Assembly (NCBI GenBank): GCA_947623755.1
Contig: CANQHB010000045.1
Coordinates: 1 to 7,055 of the forward strand
Source of the DNA: an uncultured Bacilli bacterium
GTDB lineage: Bacteria > Bacillota_I > Bacilli_A > RF39 > UBA660
Reading direction: 5' to 3'
Length of the DNA stretch: 7,055 nt
Shown: positions 1 to 4,754 of the stretch, one piece after another
Layout of the letters: each line of letters opens with the position of its first letter
Numbering within the stretch: the stretch's first letter is position 1
Made by a program: the position numbers and the translations under genes
The notes under the pieces: generated by a model
Told to the model about the DNA's origin: nothing
The model's database searches: none
Seen by the model: the letters and a program-made list of their open reading frames with translations, nothing else

Positions 1-260
1 ACCACCGTTTTTCTTTTATGTTCATCTTTTGTACTTGTAATAACCCCTTTAGGTTTATAAAGTAAGTAATAAACTTTTTTAACTTCACTATTATTAATTA
101 TTTTATCATTAACCATAATAATATCCGAACTTTCTACTTTTCTTCCTAATTCTTTTACTACTACTCCATTTACTTTAACCTGACCCTCTAAAATTAATTC
201 TTCAGCTTTTCTTCTAGAAGCTACCCCATACGTAGCAATAACTTTTTGTAGTCTTTCCAT
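1..260 (-). CDS. rluB: RluB/RsuA-family rRNA pseudouridine synthase, N-terminal part (C terminus beyond window)
   Basis: Enzyme that isomerises a specific uridine of ribosomal RNA to pseudouridine. Only the first 86 codons are present; the gene runs off the left edge. The start is an ATG at 258-260. Residues 1-60 form an S4 RNA-binding domain, recognisable from MERLQKVIATYGVASRRKAEE and the later QVKVNG. A linker leads to YYLLYKPKGVITSTKDE at 64-80, the KPKGV entry to the catalytic domain in this family. The catalytic Asp lies outside the window, so activity cannot be judged. The S4 start closely resembles Bacillus RluB (23S rRNA), making RluB likelier than RsuA; the target is inferred. It begins one base after the rhomboid stop, and its weak ribosome site (AGGT, 267-270) lies inside that gene, so translational coupling is likely. 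Confidence 0.88.
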   Translation of the reverse strand, partial: MERLQKVIATYGVASRRKAEELILEGQVKVNGVVVKELGRKVESSDIIMVNDKIINNSEVKKVYYLLYKPKGVITSTKDEHKRKTV

Positions 261-261
261 T

Positions 262-1410
262 TTAATACCTAACTAACATATAGCTTAAGAATACTACTAA
301 TATTCCTAATACTATGGTCCCATTTATTTGGTCAGCTTTTTTCTTCTTCCCTGGAATACCTAAAGCCATTGTCGCTAAATAACCTCCAACTAGCCCTCCA
401 ATATGTGCAAAATTATCTATTCCTGGAAGTAAAAATCCTATTACTAAATTAAGCACAATAATTGGTATTACTTGGGTTTTAATTACTGTTCCTAAATATA
501 AGCGATAATGATATCCAAAGTAAAGTAGTGACCCCAAAAGTCCAAATATTGCTCCACTAGCCCCGGCCGATATATTATCATGAACCACCACTGATAATAA
601 AGAACCAACAATTCCACTAATTAAGAAAATAATTAAAAACTTTGTTTTGCCTAAAAATCCTTCTAATTCTCTTCCAATCACATATAAAGCATACATATTA
701 ACAATTAAATGCACTATCCCAATATGTAAGAATACGGAAGTTAAAAGTCTCCATACTTGTCCCATTTTCACTAATTCTCTTAAATTAGCTCCAAAATAAA
801 GTAAAGTACCTATATCTTCACTTCCATTTCCAAAGATATACATTGCTATAAAAGTAAGGATACATATTGTAATTAACATTGGAGTAATAATTGCTTTTTT
901 AGGACTAAATATCTTTGAAAAAGCTTCACTATCTTTTAAAGATTTAGCATTTATATCATTTGTTACATTAATAATAAGGTCTATTCCCTCTTTATCTTTC
1001 AATAATTTATTTTTAATCTTGGGAAATATCTCTAATATATTTTTATTATCAGTTATTTTCGAAACGTCATCCACTACAATCGATGAAATATTTTTATTAT
1101 TATCTCCAATTTCAAAGTTCTCATCTACATTGACTAAAATATTTAAAGTATTTACTTTTAGTGATAATGTTTTCTTTTTTATTTGTTCTATAATTTTTGA
1201 AATTCTAAATATATCAAAATTATATTGTTCCATATTATGAATATGATTTGAATTAATTCTAATAATTCGATAAGGTGCTTCAATATTTTCTAACCATATT
1301 TCATCTTTTACCCCTTTTACCACAATCGGTGTATAATTTTCAATCGTAATAAAATAATGGATTAGTTTCATAACCATTTCATCATTTTTATTAGTTATAC
1401 TATAATTCAC
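262..1410 (-). CDS. gluP: GluP/YqgP-like rhomboid intramembrane serine protease (GTG start)
   Basis: Membrane-embedded serine protease that cuts transmembrane substrates. The start chosen is GTG at 1408-1410, preceded by GAGGTG six bases upstream (1417-1422); an in-frame ATG at 1447-1449 would add 13 residues but lies beyond the ribosome site and predicted promoter. This gives 382 residues. Residues 1-170 are a soluble N-terminal domain with the DEIWLE motif (36-41) also found in Bacillus YqgP. The rhomboid core follows, with about six or seven membrane segments, WRLLTSVFLHIG, an HLIVN loop, GASGAIFG with nucleophile Ser285, and NFAHIGG with His336. The Ser-His spacing of 51 matches my recollection of YqgP. 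Unlike YqgP (about 507 residues) it lacks the C-terminal TPR repeats. It is transcribed with the following rluB. The family is certain; orthology to GluP is probable, and the substrate is unknown. Confidence 0.93.
   Translation of the reverse strand: MNYSITNKNDEMVMKLIHYFITIENYTPIVVKGVKDEIWLENIEAPYRIIRINSNHIHNMEQYNFDIFRISKIIEQIKKKTLSLKVNTLNILVNVDENFEIGDNNKNISSIVVDDVSKITDNKNILEIFPKIKNKLLKDKEGIDLIINVTNDINAKSLKDSEAFSKIFSPKKAIITPMLITICILTFIAMYIFGNGSEDIGTLLYFGANLRELVKMGQVWRLLTSVFLHIGIVHLIVNMYALYVIGRELEGFLGKTKFLIIFLISGIVGSLLSVVVHDNISAGASGAIFGLLGSLLYFGYHYRLYLGTVIKTQVIPIIVLNLVIGFLLPGIDNFAHIGGLVGGYLATMALGIPGKKKKADQINGTIVLGILVVFLSYMLVRY
1401..1406 (+). promoter_or_regulatory. Candidate -10 box for the plus-strand membrane protein
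   Basis: A perfect TATAAT lies on the plus strand within the 5' end of the rhomboid gene, giving a leader of about 59 bases to the ATG at 1472. The -35 position at 17-base spacing (TTCATC, 1378-1383) matches only 3/6. It is the best candidate seen upstream of the gene but may be chance. If real, it overlaps the rhomboid start region and the divergent transcripts would interfere. Confidence 0.3.
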
Positions 1411-1416
1411 AATAAT

Positions 1417-1422
1417 CACCTC
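1417..1422 (-). promoter_or_regulatory. Ribosome binding site that sets the GTG start of the rhomboid gene
   Basis: The minus strand reads GAGGTG followed by ATTATT and then GTG at 1408-1410. This is a strong Shine-Dalgarno sequence with six-base spacing, and it lies inside the longer open frame that begins at ATG 1447-1449. No comparable site precedes that ATG, which supports the shorter protein. Confidence 0.75.
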
Positions 1423-1432
1423 AGGTAATATT

Positions 1433-1461
1433 ATTTTAATACAAAACATATATTTAGTAAA
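1433..1461 (-). promoter_or_regulatory. Candidate SigA-type promoter for rhomboid-rluB
   Basis: On the minus strand TTTACT (1456-1461) and TAAAAT (1433-1438) are separated by 17 bases, matching 4/6 and 5/6 of the -35 and -10 consensus. Predicted transcription would start near 1426, a few bases before the GAGGTG ribosome site. The -35 box abuts the ribosome site of the divergent plus-strand gene. In DNA this AT-rich chance matches are common, so confidence is moderate. Confidence 0.4.
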
Positions 1462-1467
1462 GAGGTG
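1461..1467 (+). promoter_or_regulatory. Ribosome binding site of the plus-strand membrane protein
   Basis: AGAGGTG lies four bases before ATG 1472-1474. It is the main argument that this short hydrophobic frame is translated, because such a site is not expected by chance in front of a shadow frame. Confidence 0.7.
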
Positions 1468-1471
1468 TCTT

Positions 1472-1789
1472 ATGTCTTTATTATTTTATTTAACATTTAT
1501 TTATCTCATTTTTATTGTTATTTATTACTTTATCTATCAAAAAAATTTAACCTACGACAACTTATTTACTATTATTTTAAACTTTGTCTTTTTGTGTCTT
1601 CTTCCTCTTTACTATGCTTATTTTAAAGACCATCTATATTCTTTATTAATAAGTATTATTCTTGCTATTTGTTCTTTTATCTTTAATATGAAAATAAAAG
1701 AAATATTTCACGCCAACAAAATATTCCCCTTAATTTATTTTTTACTAACTTGTTTTATCTTAGGCTTCATGATTATCGAGTATTGTTAA
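1472..1789 (+). CDS. Small four-segment membrane protein of unknown function
   Basis: I do not recognise the family. It encodes 105 residues, overwhelmingly Leu, Ile, Phe and Tyr, with four probable membrane segments at about 2-22, 31-50, 55-73 and 84-102. Short polar loops separate them: QKNLTYDN (23-30), FKDH (51-54) and NMKIKEIFHANK (72-83). There is no signal peptidase site and no obvious catalytic motif. It is the only plus-strand gene in the window. Support for it being real is the strong ribosome site AGAGGTG four bases before the ATG (1461-1467), its full use of the gap between two well-identified genes, and an end that meets the convergent rluD gene exactly: the two stop codons overlap in TTAA at 1786-1789. 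It is divergent from the rhomboid gene, 61 bases apart. It could be a lineage-specific membrane protein or a rhomboid partner; neither is shown. Confidence 0.72.
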   Translation: MSLLFYLTFIYLIFIVIYYFIYQKNLTYDNLFTIILNFVFLCLLPLYYAYFKDHLYSLLISIILAICSFIFNMKIKEIFHANKIFPLIYFLLTCFILGFMIIEYC

Positions 1790-2676
1790 TCTAAACTATC
1801 TAAATAATCCTGAAAATATTTTGGAAGTGGACAAGTAAATTCCATTTCCTTTTTGGTAATAGGATGAACAAAAGTCATTTTATAAGAATGTAAAAATTGC
1901 CCAAACTCGGTACTTTCTTTTTTATTATAAACTGGGTCATTAAATACCGGATATCCAATATAAGCCATATGCACTCTAATTTGATGAGTCCGTCCTGTTT
2001 CTAATACACAACTAACCAAAGTTTTATCTTTATATCTTTTTAAAACTTTCATATGAGTTACTGCTCTTTTGCTATTATCGGCAGTAACTGTCATTTTCTC
2101 CCGATTATTTTTATCTCTTCCAATCGGAGCTTCAATGGTCGCAAGACTATTTTTAAAAACTCCATCTAATAAAGCAATATACTCTCTTTTAATTCTTTTA
2201 TTTTTAAAATCATCTGCTAGTAATTCATGTACTTTATTAGTCTTGGCAATGAGTAAAAGGCCACTTGTATCTTTATCAATTCGGTGCACTATTCCGGGTC
2301 TAGTAACCCCACCCTTATCACTTAAATTTTTGGTATAATACATAAGACCATTTACTAACGTATTATTATAATTACCGGCCCCAGGATGAACAACTAAACC
2401 ACTTGGCTTATTAACAACCATTAAGTATTCATCTTCATAGACAATATCTAAATCCATCTTTACTGGTAAAATGTCTGTTTCTTCCTTTTTCTCTTCTTCA
2501 TGTATTTCTATTTCGTCTCCTAAATTAATTTTATAACTTGCTTTTACTAATTTACCATTAACTAAAACTAAACCTTCCGTGATTAATTTTTGAATAAATT
2601 CTCTTGAATAATCTAAATTTTCTGTTAAGTATTTATCTATTCTTATATTACTATCATTTCCTACTATCTTTTTCAA
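1786..2676 (-). CDS. rluD: RluA/RluD-family 23S rRNA pseudouridine synthase (YlyB type)
   Basis: Isomerises uridine to pseudouridine in 23S rRNA. It is 296 residues long, normal for RluD/YlyB. Residues 11-60 are an S4 RNA-binding domain (IRIDKYL, then LVLVNGKLVKASYKI). The catalytic domain follows, with VVNKPSGLVVHPG (87-99) and the signature HRIDKDTSGLLL (131-142); Asp134 is the expected catalytic residue. LETGRTHQIRVHMAYIGYPV (225-244) is the other family signature. The start is TTG (2674-2676): no in-frame ATG lies near, and AAAGGAG at 2687-2693 is well placed. The TTG shares TTGA with the lspA stop, a 4-base overlap implying translational coupling. The lspA-ylyB pair is conserved in Bacillus, which supports YlyB orthology; the exact uridine target is inferred. 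It ends convergently on the plus-strand gene, with no terminator seen. Confidence 0.93.
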   Translation of the reverse strand: MKKIVGNDSNIRIDKYLTENLDYSREFIQKLITEGLVLVNGKLVKASYKINLGDEIEIHEEEKKEETDILPVKMDLDIVYEDEYLMVVNKPSGLVVHPGAGNYNNTLVNGLMYYTKNLSDKGGVTRPGIVHRIDKDTSGLLLIAKTNKVHELLADDFKNKRIKREYIALLDGVFKNSLATIEAPIGRDKNNREKMTVTADNSKRAVTHMKVLKRYKDKTLVSCVLETGRTHQIRVHMAYIGYPVFNDPVYNKKESTEFGQFLHSYKMTFVHPITKKEMEFTCPLPKYFQDYLDSLD

Positions 2677-3128
2677 ACTTTATCTTCTCCTTTAATAATG
2701 GCCCACATTAGTAATAACACTCCTATAACTATCGCTATATCTGCTATATTAAATATTGGATAATCATAACCAAATACTTTAAAATCTAAAAAATCTCTTA
2801 CATATCCTAAAAAAATTCTATCGGCTAAATTTGACATTATTCCACTTATAGTAAGGGCAAAAGCTAAACTATTTCGTAAATTTTTCTTAAACTTAAACAT
2901 AAACCTAACAAGTAAAATAATTGCTACAACTGACAAAATTATAAAAACATAACTATGATTTTCTAATATACTCCAAGCCCCACCAGTATTATGAACAAAA
3001 GTAATATTAAAAAAATTTTTAATAACTACTCTACTTTCATTTACTTCCAAATATATATCTACCAAACTTTTAACTAACTGGTCCAATATTAAAACCAATA
3101 CAGCAATTCCAAAAGTTTTTTTCGTCAA
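2673..3128 (-). CDS. lspA: Lipoprotein signal peptidase (signal peptidase II)
   Basis: Membrane aspartic protease that removes the signal peptide from prolipoproteins after lipid attachment to the lipobox cysteine. It is 151 residues, typical for the family. Four membrane segments are visible at about 5-25, 57-77, 85-103 and 125-145. Family motifs are LDQLVK (15-20), FVHNTGGAWS (44-53), SNLADRIFLGYVRDFLDF (99-116) and FNIADIAI (126-133). The expected catalytic dyad is Asp112 and Asp130. The start is TTG (3126-3128), eight bases after GAGGTG; an in-frame TGA lies upstream at 3141-3143, and the nearby ATG codons are out of frame, so TTG is the only reasonable start. It is followed with 4-base overlap by the rluD gene. 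The lipoprotein encoded at 3440-3856 is a predicted substrate. Confidence 0.96.
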   Translation of the reverse strand: MTKKTFGIAVLVLILDQLVKSLVDIYLEVNESRVVIKNFFNITFVHNTGGAWSILENHSYVFIILSVVAIILLVRFMFKFKKNLRNSLAFALTISGIMSNLADRIFLGYVRDFLDFKVFGYDYPIFNIADIAIVIGVLLLMWAIIKGEDKV

Positions 3129-3136
3129 TTCATCAT

Positions 3137-3142
3137 CACCTC
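3137..3142 (-). promoter_or_regulatory. Ribosome binding site that supports the TTG start of lspA
   Basis: GAGGTG on the minus strand is followed by eight bases and then TTG. Two ATG codons lie between (3131-3136) but are in another frame and read ATG-ATG-AAT-TGA, ending on the TTG itself. They sit too close to the Shine-Dalgarno to be favoured starts. Confidence 0.7.
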
Positions 3143-3147
3143 ATATA

Positions 3148-3176
3148 AGTATATCACAAAATTATAAATCTACCAA
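3148..3176 (-). promoter_or_regulatory. Candidate extended -10 promoter of lspA-rluD
   Basis: On the minus strand TTGGTA (3171-3176, 4/6 of consensus) and TATACT (3148-3153, 5/6) are separated by 17 bases, with TG one base before the -10. The -35 box lies in the last codons of ylmC. The predicted start point near 3141-3143 would put the ribosome site at the very 5' end of the RNA, which is unusually tight and tempers confidence. Confidence 0.45.
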
Positions 3177-3389
3177 TATTACATCTTCCCCAATTTTTAC
3201 AATTTCTTTAATTGCAACATTGATTTCACTATCGGCTTTAAATAATCTTCTAAAAAAATGTTTCGGCATAACCACAAAATAATTAATTGTTCCAGCCTCA
3301 GTCATTTCCGCGTCCACAATAACTCCTAAATGTTTCCCATTCTTGACATTTATCACCATTTTTACTTGTAAATCACTTAATCTTAACAA
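3162..3389 (-). CDS. ylmC: YlmC/YmxH-family PRC-barrel sporulation-associated protein
   Basis: Small soluble PRC-barrel protein of 75 residues. Recognition rests on the opening MLRLSDLQVKMVINVKNGK, the GVIVDAEM turn (22-29) and the C-terminal IVKIGEDVILVDL (63-75), a hallmark of YlmC/YmxH. The family is widespread in spore-forming Bacillota, and B. subtilis ylmC lies just downstream of sigG, as here with one gene between; its molecular role is not known to me. The start is TTG at 3387-3389, with GGGG at 3400-3403 ten bases upstream and GAGAAG closer; the first in-frame ATG is residue 11, inside the conserved part. A terminator-like hairpin precedes the gene, implying its own promoter, but I found none convincing. 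YlmC and YmxH are hard to separate by eye, so the symbol is tentative. Confidence 0.88.
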   Translation of the reverse strand: MLRLSDLQVKMVINVKNGKHLGVIVDAEMTEAGTINYFVVMPKHFFRRLFKADSEINVAIKEIVKIGEDVILVDL

Positions 3390-3417
3390 AACTTCTCAAC
3401 CCCTATTTAACTATATG

Positions 3418-3441
3418 AAAAAAACACCAATAAATGATGTT
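3418..3441 (-). terminator. Rho-independent terminator after the lipoprotein gene
   Basis: The minus strand forms a 7-base stem, AACATCA (3435-3441) with TGGTGTT (3423-3429), containing one U-G wobble around a 5-base loop, followed by a run of seven T (3418-3424) shared with the stem end. The upstream arm begins in the TAA stop codon of the lipoprotein gene. The stem is AT-rich and weak by usual standards, but stem, loop and T-run are correctly arranged and positioned. Confidence 0.6.
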
Positions 3442-3856
3442 ATTTACAAGTATATTTTTCTTCTTCCATTTCTTTTTTAATTTTACTTAAACTAGTTTTG
3501 GTTTTATCAACTCCATTTATTGCTTCACTTACTTTACTAGCATCAAAAGTTAAAGTTAAATAAACTGTATCTTTTCCATTATCTGATAAAGCGAGTTTAT
3601 ACCCATCTTCTTCTTTAAAAGAATCTTGAAAGCTTTGTTTTAATAAGGCTTTTCCTTCCTCTATAGCCTGTTCATCACCCACTTTTATTGCATAATTTAT
3701 TTTGCCTTGTTTTAAAACGTCATTTTTATCAAACGAAAATGTAATGGTTTCTTTAGCTTCATCACTTGTTTTGGTACAAACTAATTCGTTTTTACCACAC
3801 CCTGTTACCATAAGCATGCCTAATACCATTATTAATCCTAAACATATTTTTTTCAT
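3440..3856 (-). CDS. Predicted small lipoprotein of unknown function
   Basis: A secreted, lipid-anchored protein of 138 residues. A lysine start, a hydrophobic core and the lipobox MVTGC (16-20) mark a type II signal peptide, with Cys20 as the predicted lipidated residue. The mature part is hydrophilic, beginning GKNELVCTKT, with beta-rich stretches such as ETITFSFDKNDVLKQGKINY and DTVYLTLTFDASKV, and a charged helical C terminus. Cys27 and Cys137 are the only other mature cysteines and could form a disulfide. The layout resembles small YehR/DUF1307-type lipoproteins, but I cannot assign it to a family with confidence. ATG 3854-3856 is preceded by AAGGAG (3865-3870). It has its own extended -10 promoter and a terminator, so it is probably a single-gene unit between sigG and ylmC. 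LspA, encoded just downstream, should process it. Confidence 0.85.
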   Translation of the reverse strand: MKKICLGLIMVLGMLMVTGCGKNELVCTKTSDEAKETITFSFDKNDVLKQGKINYAIKVGDEQAIEEGKALLKQSFQDSFKEEDGYKLALSDNGKDTVYLTLTFDASKVSEAINGVDKTKTSLSKIKKEMEEEKYTCK

Positions 3857-3880
3857 TATTTTTACTCCTTCATATCTAAA

Positions 3881-3889
3881 ATTATATCA
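3881..3889 (-). promoter_or_regulatory. Extended -10 promoter of the lipoprotein gene
   Basis: The minus strand reads TGATATAAT: a perfect TATAAT (3881-3886) with the extended TG one base upstream. The -35 region at 17-base spacing is poor (TTTTAA, 3/6), as is usual where the extended element compensates. Predicted transcription starts near 3874, giving a leader of about 18 bases that contains AAGGAG. It sits in the 62-base gap after sigG and resembles a housekeeping rather than a SigG promoter. Confidence 0.6.
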
Positions 3890-3918
3890 TACAACCCATA
3901 AATTTAAAATATGAAACT

Positions 3919-4695
3919 TTATTTAATCATTCTTTTCAAACTAAGAATAGCATTTTTCTCAATTCTTGATACTTGCGCCTGACTTATATTTAATGCTTGA
4001 GCAATCTCCATTTGGGTTTTACCAATAATATATCTTTCTCTTAATATTTCTCTTTCTCTCGCTTTTATTTTATTGATGGCTCTATTTAAGGATATTAGCA
4101 TATCTTTATCACTATTTAACTCTTTTTTATCTGCTAACTGGTCCATTAAATAGATGGTATCCCCTCCATCATTATAAATAGGTTCATATATACTCATTGG
4201 GTCTTTTAAAGCGTTTATCGCATTTGCAATTTTATATTCCGGAATATTAAGTTCTTTCGCAATTAAATCATTAGGGGGTTCTTTCCCATATTGATTAAAA
4301 TAATTTTCTTTAAAATTAATTATACTATAAGCTAAATCTTTAATACTTCTACTAACCCGTAATGACGTATTATCTCTAATATATCTTTTTATTTCCCCTA
4401 ATATTAAAGGTACAGCATAAGTCGATAGTTTTAAATTATAAGATAAATCAAAATTATCAATTGCTTTTATAAGGCCAATTACTCCCACCTGAAATAAATC
4501 ATCCATATTATAATTACCCTTATTAAAACTTCTTAAAATACTTAATACTAATTTTAAATTACCATTTATTAACTCTTCTTTGGCTTGTTTATCTCCATTT
4601 TGATATCTTTTAAATAATTCAGTCATTTCTTTGGAAGTTAAAACTTTAAGGTCATTAGTATTAATACCCGTTATATCTACTTTATATCTTGCCAT
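3919..4695 (-). CDS. sigG: RNA polymerase sporulation sigma factor SigG
   Basis: Directs RNA polymerase to late forespore genes during endospore formation. It is 258 residues against 260 in B. subtilis SigG, with strong similarity throughout. The N terminus MARYKVDITGINTNDLKVL parallels the SigG-specific start that is absent from other sigma factors. Region 2 covers about 40-110 (DDLFQVGVIGLIKAIDNFD at 65-83, then STYAVPLILGEIKRYIRDN at 91-109), region 3 about 112-165, the linker has EPIYNDGGD (171-179), and region 4 about 200-258, with a helix-turn-helix at KTQMEIAQALNISQAQVSRIEK (226-247). Asn44 aligns with B. subtilis Asn45, reported as important for the anti-sigma factor CsfB. ATG is preceded by AAGGA (4703-4707). 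In Bacillus it follows sigE; here it follows priA. No convincing SigF/SigG promoter is visible in the 59-base gap. Confidence 0.96.
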   Translation of the reverse strand: MARYKVDITGINTNDLKVLTSKEMTELFKRYQNGDKQAKEELINGNLKLVLSILRSFNKGNYNMDDLFQVGVIGLIKAIDNFDLSYNLKLSTYAVPLILGEIKRYIRDNTSLRVSRSIKDLAYSIINFKENYFNQYGKEPPNDLIAKELNIPEYKIANAINALKDPMSIYEPIYNDGGDTIYLMDQLADKKELNSDKDMLISLNRAINKIKAREREILRERYIIGKTQMEIAQALNISQAQVSRIEKNAILSLKRMIK

Positions 4696-4724
4696 AAAAA
4701 TTTCCTTTCACTCCCAATTTAGAG

Positions 4725-4742
4725 TAAAAAGAAATCTTTTTA
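4725..4742 (-). terminator. Weak hairpin between priA and sigG, possible terminator
   Basis: A perfect inverted repeat, TAAAAAG and CTTTTTA around a 4-base loop, lies 12 bases past the priA stop. The 3' arm supplies a run of five T. The stem has only one G-C pair, so it may be a weak terminator, a partial attenuator before sigG, or simply AT-rich chance symmetry. Confidence 0.3.
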
Positions 4743-4754
4743 TTCAAAAATTAT

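Noticed and set aside
1019..1240. Plus-strand open frame of 73 codons
   Set aside because: It lies antisense inside the rhomboid N-terminal domain, has no ribosome site and shows low-complexity Phe/Ile/Ser content typical of antisense AT-rich coding DNA.
1411..1449. Longer rhomboid start at ATG 1447-1449
   Set aside because: No Shine-Dalgarno precedes it, whereas GAGGTG sits six bases before the internal GTG; the extra 13 residues also overlap the predicted promoter.
2069..2338. Plus-strand open frame of 89 codons
   Set aside because: It is antisense to the conserved catalytic part of rluD, without ribosome site or recognisable motif.
2673..2675. TGA read as tryptophan (Mollicutes code)
   Set aside because: TGA ends lspA at a normal family length, the tryptophan codons inspected are TGG, and no gene has an internal TGA.
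3402..3430. Promoter for ylmC from TTGGTG or TATAGT in the gap before it
   Set aside because: No pair of boxes has acceptable spacing, and the sequence overlaps the terminator hairpin.
3702..3914. Plus-strand open frame of 70 codons
   Set aside because: It is antisense to the lipoprotein gene and its promoter, and has no ribosome site.
4714..4746. SigG-type promoter before sigG, from TGAATA at 4741-4746
   Set aside because: No CATnnTA-like -10 lies at 17-18 bases; the nearest partial match (TACTCTA) is only 14 bases away.
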